Assembly: GCF_001510715.1 (NCBI RefSeq)
Contig: NZ_LMTJ01000008.1
Span: 1-64,000 of the forward strand
DNA from: Bacillus sp. FJAT-29814
GTDB taxonomy: Bacteria; Bacillota; Bacilli; Bacillales; Cytobacillaceae
Reading direction: 5' to 3'
Length of the DNA: 64,000 nt
Below are positions 1-8,473 of this stretch, piece by piece. Each line of letters opens with the position of its first letter. Position 1 is the first letter of the stretch. The notes under the pieces are model-generated. The model did not search any database. It was not told where the DNA came from and worked only from the letters and a program-made list of their open reading frames with translations. The position numbers and the translations under genes were made by a program.

Positions 1-81
<81 letters not shown>

Positions 82-90
82 TGGCATTAT

Positions 91-165
91 TCCGCAGTAG
101 CTCAGTGGTAGAGCTATCGGCTGTTAACCGATCGGTCGTAGGTTCGAATCCTACCTGCGGAGCCA
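91..165 (+). tRNA. tRNA-Asn (GTT)
   Basis: Cloverleaf with anticodon GTT at 123-125, GGTTCGAATCC T-loop and encoded CCA. First tRNA behind the 5S gene. Confidence 0.96.
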
Positions 166-172
166 TTTATAT

Positions 173-263
173 GGAGAGCTGTCCGAGTGGCCGAAGGAGC
201 ACGATTGGAAATCGTGTATACGTTAACCGCGTATCAAGGGTTCAAATCCCTTGCTCTCCGCCA
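173..263 (+). tRNA. tRNA-Ser (GGA)
   Basis: Class II tRNA with long variable arm, anticodon GGA and encoded CCA. Confidence 0.95.
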
Positions 264-284
264 TAATAATCTACTATACTATAT

Positions 285-359
285 GGCCCCTTGGTCAAGC
301 GGTTAAGACACCGCCCTTTCACGGCGGTAACACGGGTTCGAATCCCGTAGGGGTCACCA
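285..359 (+). tRNA. tRNA-Glu (TTC)
   Basis: Anticodon TTC in a CCGCC/GGCGG stem; CCA encoded. Confidence 0.95.
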
Positions 360-364
360 TTAAT

Positions 365-440
365 GGAGGATTAGCTCAGCTGGGAGAGCATCTGCCTTAC
401 AAGCAGAGGGTCGGCGGTTCGATCCCGTCATCCTCCACCA
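365..440 (+). tRNA. tRNA-Val (TAC)
   Basis: Anticodon TAC in a TCTGC/GCAGA stem; CCA encoded. Confidence 0.95.
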
Positions 441-461
441 TATGTTTTAAACTATTATTGT

Positions 462-535
<74 letters not shown>

Positions 536-538
536 TAC

Positions 539-615
539 GGTCTGGTAGTTCAGTTGGTTAGAATGCCTGCCTGTCACGCAGGAGGTCGCGGGTTCGAGTC
601 CCGTCCAGACCGCCA
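539..615 (+). tRNA. tRNA-Asp (GTC)
   Basis: Anticodon GTC in a CCTGC/GCAGG stem; CCA encoded; starts three bases after the fMet discriminator. Confidence 0.95.
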
Positions 616-621
616 TTTGTT

Positions 622-697
622 GGCTCAGTAGCTCAGTCGGTAGAGCAATGGACTGAAAATCCATGTGTCGGCGGTTCGATTCCGTCCTGAGCCACCA
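622..697 (+). tRNA. tRNA-Phe (GAA)
   Basis: Anticodon GAA in a TGGA/TCCA stem; CCA encoded. Confidence 0.95.
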
Positions 698-712
698 TTT
701 TGATTCAATTTT

Positions 713-785
713 GCCGGTATAGCTCAATCGGTAGAGCAACTGAATCGTAATCAGTAGGTTGGGGGTTCAATTCCTCTTGCCGGCA
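713..785 (+). tRNA. tRNA-Thr (CGT)
   Basis: The stem ACTGA/TCAGT encloses the loop ATCGTAA, giving anticodon CGT. From memory, the B. subtilis trnD counterpart carries TGT. CCA is not encoded. The acceptor GCCGGTA/TGCCGGC pairs well, so the gene looks intact. Confidence 0.9.
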
Positions 786-813
786 CGTTAGGCTGGCTTT
801 TGAATATGATATT

Positions 814-898
814 GGTGGGGTAGCGAAGTGGCTAAACGCGGCGGACTGTAAATCCGCTCCCTCAGGGTTCGGCGGTTCGAATCCGTCCCCCACCACCA
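814..898 (+). tRNA. tRNA-Tyr (GTA)
   Basis: Class II tRNA with anticodon GTA, long variable arm and encoded CCA. Confidence 0.95.
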
Positions 899-903
899 TT
901 TAT

Positions 904-977
904 AGGGGTATAGTTTAATGGTAAAACGAAGGTCTCCAAAACCTTTGATGTGGGTTCGATTCCTACTACCCCTGCCA
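904..977 (+). tRNA. tRNA-Trp (CCA)
   Basis: Anticodon CCA in an AAGGT/ACCTT stem; terminal CCA encoded. Confidence 0.95.
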
Positions 978-987
978 TTATCATAAT

Positions 988-1064
988 GGCGGTTGTGGCG
1001 AAGTGGTTAACGCATCGGATTGTGGTTCCGACATTCGTGGGTTCGATTCCCATCAGCCGCCCCA
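988..1064 (+). tRNA. tRNA-His (GTG)
   Basis: Anticodon GTG with an extra 5' G (G-1 identity base); CCA encoded. Confidence 0.95.
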
Positions 1065-1103
1065 TAAATTTCTATTGAAGATTTAAATGAAATATTATAT
1101 TAT

Positions 1104-1178
1104 TGGGCTATAGCCAAGCGGTAAGGCAACGGACTTTGACTCCGTCATTCGTTGGTTCGAATCCAGCTAGCCCAGCCA
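1104..1178 (+). tRNA. tRNA-Gln (TTG)
   Basis: Anticodon TTG in an ACGGA/TCCGT stem; CCA encoded. The 39-base AT-rich gap before it is the longest in the cluster and could hold a second promoter. Confidence 0.95.
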
Positions 1179-1183
1179 AATAT

Positions 1184-1258
1184 GCGGAAGTAGTTCAGTG
1201 GTAGAACACCACCTTGCCAAGGTGGGGGTCGCGGGTTCGAATCCCGTCTTCCGCTCCA
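1184..1258 (+). tRNA. tRNA-Gly (GCC)
   Basis: Anticodon GCC in a CACCT/AGGTG stem; CCA encoded. Distinct from the TCC isoacceptor at 22.4 kb. Confidence 0.95.
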
Positions 1259-1266
1259 AACATGAT

Positions 1267-1341
1267 GGCGGCATAGCCAAGTGGTAAGGCCAAGGTCTGC
1301 AAAACCTTTATCCACCGGTTCGAATCCGGTTGCCGCCTCCA
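1267..1341 (+). tRNA. tRNA-Cys (GCA)
   Basis: Anticodon GCA in an AAGGT/ACCTT stem; terminal CCA encoded. Confidence 0.95.
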
Positions 1342-1347
1342 TCATAT

Positions 1348-1429
1348 GCCGGTGTGGCGGAATTGGCAGACGCGCACGACTCAAAATCGTGTTCCGTGAG
1401 GAGTGTCGGTTCGACCCCGACCACCGGTA
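1348..1429 (+). tRNA. tRNA-Leu (CAA)
   Basis: Class II tRNA; CACGA/TCGTG stem with loop CTCAAAA, anticodon CAA. CCA is not encoded (TCA follows). Acceptor GCCGGTG/CACCGGT is paired. A near-identical copy lies at 20.55 kb. Confidence 0.94.
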
Positions 1430-1440
1430 TCATAAAATCG

Positions 1441-1488
1441 AAAAGACACCCACAAATGTTGTTATATCAACTTTTGTGGGTGTCTTTT
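1441..1488 (+). terminator. terminator of the tRNA cluster
   Basis: Perfect 16-base arms (AAAAGACACCCACAAA and its complement) around a ~15-base loop, ending in a T tract directly behind the last tRNA. Confidence 0.93.
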
Positions 1489-1645
1489 ATTTATTGGAAA
1501 ATGCCATAAAAATTTTATTTTCATTTTTTAATGAGATGTCAGGTTTTGACGATAGAATAAAGTAGCATAATGTGTAAAAAATGATATAATATAAATAACA
1601 ATTAACGAAATGTTAACTAAAAACTCAAAGTTAGGTGAGCAATGT

Positions 1646-2428
1646 ATGAGCGAGGAATTGTTACATTATGATGCGAGCAAATATCGTACTCCTGACGGAT
1701 ATACGAGTGATATCGCTGTTTTTACGATTATTTCAACGGAAGTGGGCTCTTATAAGCCGCCTGAAAAAACATTGAAAATCATGCTAATCAAACGAGCGGA
1801 GAGAACTAAAGAAGGTGACCCCAATACTGAGGGTGGGAAGTGGGCCTTGCCTGGCGGCTTTATTAAACCGGAGGAGACAGCCTATAAGGCAGCTGTTAGA
1901 GAATTAAGAGAAGAGACGGGTGTGGAAGGTTTAAAAATCAAGCACTTTGGTGTATATGACAAATTGGGGCGTGACAAAAGAGGATGGATTATTTCGAATG
2001 CTCATTATGCGATTGTTCCAGAAAATAAGCTAGTGAAAAAGAAGGCGGCAGATGATGCAGCAGAAGTTGAACTATTCTCGATGGATGAAGTGTTTCAGTT
2101 GGACCTCGCTTTCGATCACAAACAAATTATTGATGATGCATTATGGTTCATCAAAAAGGATATGTCATTAACAACGCTGGCCAAAAGTTTTTTACCAAAA
2201 GAATTTGTCCTGTCTGAGCTGCAGGGGGTATTGCTAACTGTCATGGATGAGCCGTGGCTCAAGCTTGATTCTCAATTTTTCAGAAAGGCTCCGACGCTGC
2301 CGTTTATTGAAAAAGTGGTGAAGAACGGAGAGCCTCAAAAAACAAATCGTTGGTCAAAAAATAAGGCACAACTGTATCGATTTAATGATTTTGCTCCATA
2401 TGTTTCTATATATAATGCTAAATATTAA
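1646..2428 (+). CDS. NrtR-like Nudix protein, likely NAD-pathway regulator
   Basis: A 260-residue protein with an intact Nudix box: GFIKPEE followed seven residues later by RELREETGV, fitting G-x5-E-x7-REUxEExGU. The C-terminal ~90 residues (LSELQGVLLTVMDEP onward) resemble the winged-helix part of NrtR-type regulators. In that family the Nudix domain senses ADP-ribose-type ligands and the C-terminus binds DNA. The start is placed at the second in-frame ATG, since AGGTGAG sits just upstream of it. The next two genes are pnuC and nadR, so control or housekeeping of NAD salvage is the natural role. Because the Nudix box is complete, it could also be a plain ADP-ribose pyrophosphatase. Confidence 0.8.
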   Translation: MSEELLHYDASKYRTPDGYTSDIAVFTIISTEVGSYKPPEKTLKIMLIKRAERTKEGDPNTEGGKWALPGGFIKPEETAYKAAVRELREETGVEGLKIKHFGVYDKLGRDKRGWIISNAHYAIVPENKLVKKKAADDAAEVELFSMDEVFQLDLAFDHKQIIDDALWFIKKDMSLTTLAKSFLPKEFVLSELQGVLLTVMDEPWLKLDSQFFRKAPTLPFIEKVVKNGEPQKTNRWSKNKAQLYRFNDFAPYVSIYNAKY

Positions 2429-2488
2429 TTTTTTTCCTTGTTATAATTAACAATTTGCTAATTAATAATTAATAAGGGGCGATGTTGT

Positions 2489-3187
2489 ATGAATATCCTA
2501 AGAGGTTGGACCCTGTTTGAAAAGCTATGGCTTGTAACTTTTACTCTAGTGAATGTGTATTTGTTTTTTGCCTGGAACGATACATTTCTCGGGTTAATTA
2601 CTTCCATATCAGGTATGCTTTGTGTCGTGTTGGTCGCCAAAGGGAAGGTGAGTAATTATTATTTCGGCATAATCCAAACAGGTACATATGCCTATATCTC
2701 ATACGGTTATGGACTATATGGAGAGGTCATGCTGAATGCATTATTTTATTTTCCTCTGCAGTTCCTTGGCATTTATTTATGGAAGAAACATAAAACGGAG
2801 CACACAGTACTTGGGGAAGAAATTCAAATCGGCACTTTAACGAAAAAAGGTTGGATCATTACACTCACCACCTTTTTGACCATTTTTGTTTTATACGCTT
2901 TCCTCCTAGCAGAACTAGGCGGTAATGTCGTGTGGATTGATTCCGCAACCACGATATTATCGGTTATAGCTCAAATTCTCATGTTAAAAAGATTCACCGA
3001 ACAATGGTTATTTTGGATTGTTGTGAATGTACTATCGATAGCACTTTGGCTAAAAGCATTGATTTTACAGGGGGGGAACGATGTCTCCATGCTCGTAATG
3101 TGGTCGGCATTTCTTATCAATAGCATATACGGCTATTACAATTGGTCGAAGGTTTATAAACAGCAGAAGGGAGCGGGATTGGTATGA
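2489..3187 (+). CDS. pnuC: PnuC-family nicotinamide riboside transporter
   Basis: A 232-residue, very hydrophobic protein with about seven membrane segments and PnuC-like stretches (SNYYFGIIQTGTYAYISYGYGLYGE in outline, then FYFPLQFLGIYLWKKH). PnuC proteins import nicotinamide riboside across the cell membrane by facilitated diffusion coupled to phosphorylation. It is preceded by AAGGGGCG at good distance. Its stop overlaps the start of the kinase-bearing NadR gene by four bases, so transport and trapping by phosphorylation are translationally coupled. The length fits the family. Confidence 0.9.
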   Translation: MNILRGWTLFEKLWLVTFTLVNVYLFFAWNDTFLGLITSISGMLCVVLVAKGKVSNYYFGIIQTGTYAYISYGYGLYGEVMLNALFYFPLQFLGIYLWKKHKTEHTVLGEEIQIGTLTKKGWIITLTTFLTIFVLYAFLLAELGGNVVWIDSATTILSVIAQILMLKRFTEQWLFWIVVNVLSIALWLKALILQGGNDVSMLVMWSAFLINSIYGYYNWSKVYKQQKGAGLV

Positions 3188-4212
3188 AGAAGGTTGGATT
3201 TTATGGAGGCAAGTTTTTACCTTTGCATCTAGGTCATGTGTATGCCATTATCAAAGCTTCTACGATGGTCGACGAACTATATGTTGTCCTGTCACATAGT
3301 GTCAAAAGGGATCAACAATTATGCGAGGGGAGCAAGCTTCCCTACATCCCAAGTCGGATCAGGCTGCGTTGGCTTTCGCAGCTGACGAAGGATATGGAGC
3401 ACGTCAAGGTCATCGAGGTGGAGGATCAAGACAGTGATGAGGATTACAATTGGAAGGAGGGGGCCTTAAACATTAAAAAGGCGATTGGGAAGGATATTAA
3501 CGTCGTGTTTAGCTCTGAAATGGATTATGAACCGATTTTTAAAGAACTGTATCCTGAGGCAACACACATATTAATTGATGAAAAAAGAAAGCAATACCCG
3601 ATTTCCGCAACGGCAATCCGTCACAAAGGTGTCTTTCACTATTGGGACTACATTCCTGAAGTAGCCAAACCCTATTTCATCAAAAAGATTGTCATTTTAG
3701 GGACTGAAAGCTGTGGAAAATCGACGCTTACAAGAAATTTGGCACTCATTTTTAACACCACTCATGTAAGAGAATACGGCAGAGATTTCTGTGAGGAAAT
3801 AGGAGGGTGTGATGGGATTATTTTAGAGGAAGATTACCCAATCATTGCCTATGGCCATAAACTGAAAGAATATGAAGCTATTAAACAGGCAAATAAAATT
3901 GTGTTTATCGACACAGAAGCTGTTGTCACTCAATTTTATTCAGAACTGTATAATCAGAAGCATCAACGGGTCCTAGATGAAATCGCCCGGATACAACAGT
4001 ATGATCTATGCCTCTTTTTAGAGCCTGACGTCGAATGGGTGGATGATGGTTTAAGAGTGCATGGAGAACAAAAAATTCGTGAAGAAAATAATCAGCGTTT
4101 GAAGGAACTATTGAAGGCAAGCGGTATTGAGTTTGTTAGTATTAGTGGGACCTATCAAGAGCGGCTGGAAAAATCGATTAAGACGGTACGGGGAATGTTT
4201 GAAGTGATATAG
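3184..4212 (+). CDS. nadR: NadR-type NMN adenylyltransferase / ribosylnicotinamide kinase
   Basis: A 342-residue two-domain enzyme. The N-terminal nucleotidyltransferase has the HLGH motif (residues 15-18) and ISATAIR (140-146). The C-terminal kinase has the P-loop GTESCGKST (173-181). NadR phosphorylates nicotinamide riboside to NMN and adenylates it to NAD. The N-terminal HTH of enterobacterial NadR is absent, so regulation is probably left to the Nudix protein upstream. The start ATG overlaps the pnuC stop as ATGA. Confidence 0.92.
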   Translation: MKKVGFYGGKFLPLHLGHVYAIIKASTMVDELYVVLSHSVKRDQQLCEGSKLPYIPSRIRLRWLSQLTKDMEHVKVIEVEDQDSDEDYNWKEGALNIKKAIGKDINVVFSSEMDYEPIFKELYPEATHILIDEKRKQYPISATAIRHKGVFHYWDYIPEVAKPYFIKKIVILGTESCGKSTLTRNLALIFNTTHVREYGRDFCEEIGGCDGIILEEDYPIIAYGHKLKEYEAIKQANKIVFIDTEAVVTQFYSELYNQKHQRVLDEIARIQQYDLCLFLEPDVEWVDDGLRVHGEQKIREENNQRLKELLKASGIEFVSISGTYQERLEKSIKTVRGMFEVI

Positions 4213-4217
4213 AAATC

Positions 4218-4246
4218 GTTCTAGTGGCCATTTTGGCCACTGGAAC
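4218..4246 (+). terminator. hairpin behind nadR, weak terminator candidate
   Basis: GTTC-t-AGTGGCC and GGCCACT-g-GAAC pair around a TTTT-type loop just after the nadR stop. There is no T tract behind it, so intrinsic termination is uncertain. Confidence 0.4.
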
Positions 4247-4353
4247 CTCCCTTGTGGATATGTTGGAGAAATTTCACAATAACTCCATTTCTGCTTGTTT
4301 GAGGATGGTATGATATGGTTGTTAAGGTTAACTTTAGTACTGGAGTGGTAAGA

Positions 4354-4824
4354 ATGAAAAAAAGAAATCTATTTGTAAGTATTATTATAATTCTTGTCGT
4401 TTCGTTACTAATCCCGAGCTTTATTAATAATATTCGATATAAATTAGAGGCGGCCTTTGGACAACCTAATTCCTTCTTTTCAGGTGTAGGAATAGGTGTC
4501 ATGAAGGAACAACATGATTATTACGACATGGAATATGGGATAGATGAAGTTGACGAAGTAAGTATCGAACTTCCAAATGAAAATGTTAATTTAAATTTAT
4601 CTGGAAATGTAATAAATAGTTCTGAACCCTTAGAAGTAATATTAAATGGCAAAGTAATTTATAAAGAAAAATTGCAGAGTAAAAGAGTAGTTCCTTTTTG
4701 GAAGGAAATTTATCTGGAAAAAAATTTTGTTGTCAATTTAGAAGGTATTGAATTAAATAAAGGTAATGAAATAATGATAAAAAGTGGGTCCGCAGCAAAG
4801 AGGGTTATTGTAAAAGTAAAGTAA
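4354..4824 (+). CDS. membrane-anchored protein of unknown function
   Basis: About 156 residues. MKKRN followed by a ~20-residue hydrophobic stretch (FVSIIIILVVSLLIPSF) gives one N-terminal anchor or uncleaved signal; the remaining ~130 residues would lie outside the membrane. The exterior part is rich in Asp, Glu and Asn with beta-strand-like alternation. I do not recognise a family. The start is chosen at the ATG with GGAGTGG upstream rather than the ATG 39 bases earlier. It lies 50 bases before the Sel1-repeat gene in the same direction, so the two may be co-transcribed. Confidence 0.7.
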   Translation: MKKRNLFVSIIIILVVSLLIPSFINNIRYKLEAAFGQPNSFFSGVGIGVMKEQHDYYDMEYGIDEVDEVSIELPNENVNLNLSGNVINSSEPLEVILNGKVIYKEKLQSKRVVPFWKEIYLEKNFVVNLEGIELNKGNEIMIKSGSAAKRVIVKVK

Positions 4825-4874
4825 AACTGAATTGTTTTTATCAAATAAAAGGCCTATCTGTTAGGGGGATTTAT

Positions 4875-6434
4875 ATGCTAACAAAAAAAACGTTTAGCCA
4901 GCCCGTACAAAAGTCCTTGAATGAAAATAAACCATTGCAAGATACAAATTACATAGGGGATATAGAAAAGACAGACTCTACGTACAATACCTCTAATAAC
5001 ATTGATAAAACTGTTTTTGAAAGTGATGAAGAATATGAGTTGCGGATCAAACAAATCCCTCCAATAGAAGTGGGACTTGCATTTTTAGATTTTTCACATA
5101 AAAATTTATCAAATGAGAATTTACTATTTAGTTTTTCTCTAAAACAGAGCCTGCCCATTGTTTTAGAAAAACCGAATGTGTTTTATGTATCCTTGAAGGA
5201 GGTAGAAGATCTATCCATATTCAATCAGGAAATACTCCTAAAATATCCCTTACAGGTTTCTTTAACCGTTTTGGAAGGTACCGTTATGGCGGACACCGAA
5301 TCATTTACCATAAAAATAAATGATTACGACATTTTCTGTCATCCGGTCTATCTCAAGAAGCTGTTTTTTGAATCGGATGAGGAATATTGCAAGCGCATAG
5401 ATAACACGCCTTTGTTAAATATCGGAAAAGTGAAACTGAAGAAGGAACAGTATAATAGTGAACTCGGGCTTTTCCAGGGTTATCTTGAAACGCATAATTG
5501 GTCTGACGGAGCTGTCGAATATGATTACGAGGCTTTCCTTAAAATAGATAAGGTAAATGCTAGAAAACTATATATTTATGGTGAGGAACATCTTGTTTAT
5601 TCACAATTTAAGGTAGTCGATCACAAAGTGCAATTGGATAATACCAAGATTATTTTTGGCAGTCATACATATCTCATTAGCAATATGGAAGACAATGAAT
5701 TCAATACTACAGCTAAATCTGCCATTCAAGGTGATGCTGCTGCTCAATATAGGATGGGCGAGATTTATTTTCATGGTGAATTAGGAAAGGACATGAATTT
5801 GAATAGTGCAATAAGCTGGTTTCAAAAGGCCTATCTTCAAGGAAATGCTAAATCCTTAATCCAATTGATTCATATTTTTATCCAAAGACTGCTACCAATT
5901 GACTTATTAAAACATTTGGAAGATTTTTTAGAGGAAGCCCTGCAAGAGGGGACGAGTGAAGCCCAGTATTTGTTCGCAAAGTCATTTGCCGATGAAGAGA
6001 ATTATGAACGAGCGGCAAGCTGGTTTAAAAAAGCAGCCCTCCAAGGGAACAATGAGGCGGTTTCCCAGTTGTTACTATTGGAAAAAAGTAAGTTAATCCC
6101 CCAAGGCAAAGACGATGCCAGTTGGATTGATTTAAAAAATCAAGAAACTATAAAACTTGTTAAAGATGATAGAAAATTCATTGCTTCCATCCAATCAATT
6201 AAGTTCATAGATCCTAAAGAAGTTAGACTGGAAGTTACGGATCTTATTGGGGAATTAAATGTAAACGACAAGCTTGTTTTTTATAAAAATGGAAATGTTG
6301 TCACTTTGAAGAACTACGCGGTTAAAAGATTTTTAAAACTAAATCTTCCGAATGGAAAAACAACGATGAAAATCTTTATTAACGGCAATAAATTTGATAT
6401 AGATGCAAAAAGTGATCAAGTGCGAGTGGAATGA
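4875..6434 (+). CDS. Sel1-like repeat protein, function unknown
   Basis: A 519-residue protein without signal peptide. The N-terminal half contains two copies of a module beginning FESDEEY (near residues 49 and 170), suggesting an internal duplication. Residues ~275-400 hold Sel1-type helical repeats (GDAAAQYRMGEIYFHGE, then SAISWFQKAYLQGNAKS, and later AASWFKKAALQGNNEA). Such repeats are protein-protein scaffolds. A beta-rich C-terminal ~110 residues follows. AGGGGGA precedes the ATG. The biological role is not evident; the upstream anchored protein is a possible partner. Confidence 0.75.
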   Translation: MLTKKTFSQPVQKSLNENKPLQDTNYIGDIEKTDSTYNTSNNIDKTVFESDEEYELRIKQIPPIEVGLAFLDFSHKNLSNENLLFSFSLKQSLPIVLEKPNVFYVSLKEVEDLSIFNQEILLKYPLQVSLTVLEGTVMADTESFTIKINDYDIFCHPVYLKKLFFESDEEYCKRIDNTPLLNIGKVKLKKEQYNSELGLFQGYLETHNWSDGAVEYDYEAFLKIDKVNARKLYIYGEEHLVYSQFKVVDHKVQLDNTKIIFGSHTYLISNMEDNEFNTTAKSAIQGDAAAQYRMGEIYFHGELGKDMNLNSAISWFQKAYLQGNAKSLIQLIHIFIQRLLPIDLLKHLEDFLEEALQEGTSEAQYLFAKSFADEENYERAASWFKKAALQGNNEAVSQLLLLEKSKLIPQGKDDASWIDLKNQETIKLVKDDRKFIASIQSIKFIDPKEVRLEVTDLIGELNVNDKLVFYKNGNVVTLKNYAVKRFLKLNLPNGKTTMKIFINGNKFDIDAKSDQVRVE

Positions 6435-6469
6435 TCATCCGAAAAATAAAAAACTACTGACAAATACAC

Positions 6470-6510
6470 AAAGCCGATACTTTTTAGTTCATAAAAGTAT
6501 CGGCTTTTTT
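6470..6510 (+). terminator. intrinsic terminator
   Basis: AAAGCCGATACTTTT pairs with its complement and runs into six T. The same stem sequence is reused in the terminator after the tRNA-Leu copy at 20.6 kb. Confidence 0.9.
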
Positions 6511-6532
6511 AGATTTAATAATGGTCCGCCTC

Positions 6533-6587
6533 TTGACGTATAACCTTGTATTAGTGTACTATTTGGATAGAACACTAATACAAGGTT
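6533..6587 (+). promoter_or_regulatory. sigma-A promoter inside a 16-bp-arm palindrome (YtrA-type operator)
   Basis: TTGACG (6533-6538), an 18-base spacer and TACTAT (6557-6562) form a promoter. The arms AACCTTGTATTAGTGT (6542-6557) and ACACTAATACAAGGTT (6572-6587) are perfect inverted repeats covering the spacer, the -10 box and the start site. GntR-family regulators of the YtrA type autorepress from such sites, and the second gene of the operon encodes one. Confidence 0.85.
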
Positions 6588-6606
6588 GCAAGGGGGTAAA
6601 AAATAT

Positions 6607-7383
6607 ATGTCTGCTTTTCAGGGGTTATTGAAAAAGGACTTTGCGATTTCAAAGTCTTGGTTTCTTTTTTGGCTCGTTTTTATATCTCTGTTTTTGATTG
6701 TGGCTCTGGCACTGGATCACTATATTCTTGAGCCGCTAACGTTTCTTCCGGTTGCTGTATTGCTGTTGCTTTTTTTTCACGCATTTTTTCTGCCGTGTAT
6801 GTTATTGTCCATGCTCCGGTTGGAAGGAAAAACACAATTATGGCTCTATAATCCACAAAGCAGTAAGGCGCTATTATTATCAAAAGTCTCTGTCAGCTTT
6901 GCCTATCAAGTGGTCACCCAGTTGTATTTATCGGCAGTCGGTTTAACTATTTATCAATTTTTCAAAAATCAAATTCATATTGAAGCGAGTGACTTATTTG
7001 CCGGCACAATCATTTTCAATCTCGGACTGTTATTGTTCGGGGTATATGTGTCATGCTGGGCAATGTTTTATTGGACCATTTATCATTCCTTGGGGAAATT
7101 TCCGACAATCAAAAGTTGGCGCTGGCTCGTACTACTGCTGATCTTTTTTCTATACAATGTTATCTTTACGTTTTTAACAAGGATACCGATTTTCAAAGAA
7201 GTCATTAACATGTGGAAGATACCAGTACTTGCAGGTACGAATTTTAGCCACAAGCAAGGCAGTTGGGAGATCTATTTGAATGCAACCAATATTCCCGTGC
7301 TGGGACTTCTGTTTTATGTTATCCTTGCGGTCTGCTTATTCCTAATTTCTTGTTGGTTACTCGACAGAAAAGTTGAGGTGTAA
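6607..7383 (+). CDS. ABC-2-type membrane permease of a YtrA-regulated exporter
   Basis: About 258 residues with six hydrophobic segments (for example FLPVAVLLLLFFHAFFLPC). It has no ATPase motif. It is the first gene behind the palindromic promoter and is followed by the GntR regulator and two ATPase genes, so it is best read as a transmembrane subunit of the exporter. The ATG is preceded by AGGGGG; a TTG seven codons earlier is less likely because it overlaps the ribosome-binding site. Confidence 0.75.
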   Translation: MSAFQGLLKKDFAISKSWFLFWLVFISLFLIVALALDHYILEPLTFLPVAVLLLLFFHAFFLPCMLLSMLRLEGKTQLWLYNPQSSKALLLSKVSVSFAYQVVTQLYLSAVGLTIYQFFKNQIHIEASDLFAGTIIFNLGLLLFGVYVSCWAMFYWTIYHSLGKFPTIKSWRWLVLLLIFFLYNVIFTFLTRIPIFKEVINMWKIPVLAGTNFSHKQGSWEIYLNATNIPVLGLLFYVILAVCLFLISCWLLDRKVEV

Positions 7384-7388
7384 TCGTG

Positions 7389-7760
7389 ATGGCAAAAGAT
7401 TTCCAAGCATCGAAACCAATCTATATCCAAATAGCCGATCACCTGTCATCCCAAATTGTAAGAGGAGAAATAAAGGCAGGGGATAAACTGCCTTCTGTTC
7501 GGGAAATGGCGATTCAATCAGGCGTTAACCCTAACACCATTCAAAGAACCTATAGCGAGATGGAGAGGATGGGAATCGTGGAAACAAAGCGAGGGCAGGG
7601 GACCTTTGTCACAGAAAATGAGCAGGTCCTCCAAGCATTGAAGACTCGATTGCAAACCGATATTATTGGTGGATTTGTCCAGAGCATGCAAGAGCTTGGT
7701 TTTTCTCAGGAGGAAATGATCCGGGGCTTACAGCAATATTTTAGGGGGGAACAGGGGTGA
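7389..7760 (+). CDS. GntR-family (YtrA-type) repressor
   Basis: A 123-residue regulator. The wHTH ([21 protein letters not shown], then [17 protein letters not shown]) is the GntR fold, and the very short C-terminal tail with no large effector domain is typical of the YtrA subfamily. These proteins usually repress their own ABC-exporter operon and respond to cell-envelope antibiotics. GAGGTG precedes the ATG; a GTG one codon earlier is possible. The likely operator is the palindrome at 6542-6587. Confidence 0.88.
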   Translation: MAKDFQASKPIYIQIADHLSSQIVRGEIKAGDKLPSVREMAIQSGVNPNTIQRTYSEMERMGIVETKRGQGTFVTENEQVLQALKTRLQTDIIGGFVQSMQELGFSQEEMIRGLQQYFRGEQG

Positions 7761-8473
7761 CCATTAAACTAAAGAACATTTCGAAACGATATGGGAAAGA
7801 TTTTTCTTTAAAAAATGTTTCCCTCACATTTGAAGCCGGGAAAATTTATGGGCTGCTGGGGCCAAATGGCAGCGGAAAGTCGACGACCTTAAAAATGATT
7901 GCTGGGCTTGTTTATCCGGACCTCGGCCAGGTGGAAGTGAACGGTGAAGAAGTTACAAGGAGAATTAGTCAAAAAGTCGCCTATTTAACGGAACTGGATA
8001 TGTTTTATCCTTCCTTTACAGTGGGAAACATGGTTGAATTTTATACCTCGCAATTCATTGATTTCGATACGAACAAGGCGAAACAGCTTTTACTGGATAT
8101 GAAGCTCGATGGTGCGAAGAAAATAAAACAATTGTCGAAGGGAAATCGCGGTAGATTAAAACTGGTTCTGGCCTTGGCAAGGACGGCTCCTGTCGTGCTG
8201 CTGGATGAACCATTTTCCGGACTTGATCCAATGGTCCGTGATTCTATCGTGAAAAGTATGTTGTCATACATTAATTTTGACGAGCAGACCGTCATTATCG
8301 CCACCCATGAAATCGATGAAATTGAACCGCTTTTAGATGAGGCGATTGTCATTTTCAACGGGCAGATCATCGACCAGAAAAATGTCGAAGACTTAAGAGA
8401 AGAAGCCGGTCTATCGGTGCTAGACTGGTTTAAATCGACAATGGCGGAAAGGGAGAGGAACAGTAATGAGTAG
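7757..8473 (+). CDS. ABC transporter ATP-binding protein
   Basis: A 238-residue ATPase with Walker [10 protein letters not shown] (35-43), signature LSKGNRGRL and Walker [11 protein letters not shown]. The GTG start overlaps the regulator's stop by four bases (GTGA). YtrB-like by position. It probably energises the permease at 6.6 kb. Confidence 0.9.
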   Translation: MTIKLKNISKRYGKDFSLKNVSLTFEAGKIYGLLGPNGSGKSTTLKMIAGLVYPDLGQVEVNGEEVTRRISQKVAYLTELDMFYPSFTVGNMVEFYTSQFIDFDTNKAKQLLLDMKLDGAKKIKQLSKGNRGRLKLVLALARTAPVVLLDEPFSGLDPMVRDSIVKSMLSYINFDEQTVIIATHEIDEIEPLLDEAIVIFNGQIIDQKNVEDLREEAGLSVLDWFKSTMAERERNSNE

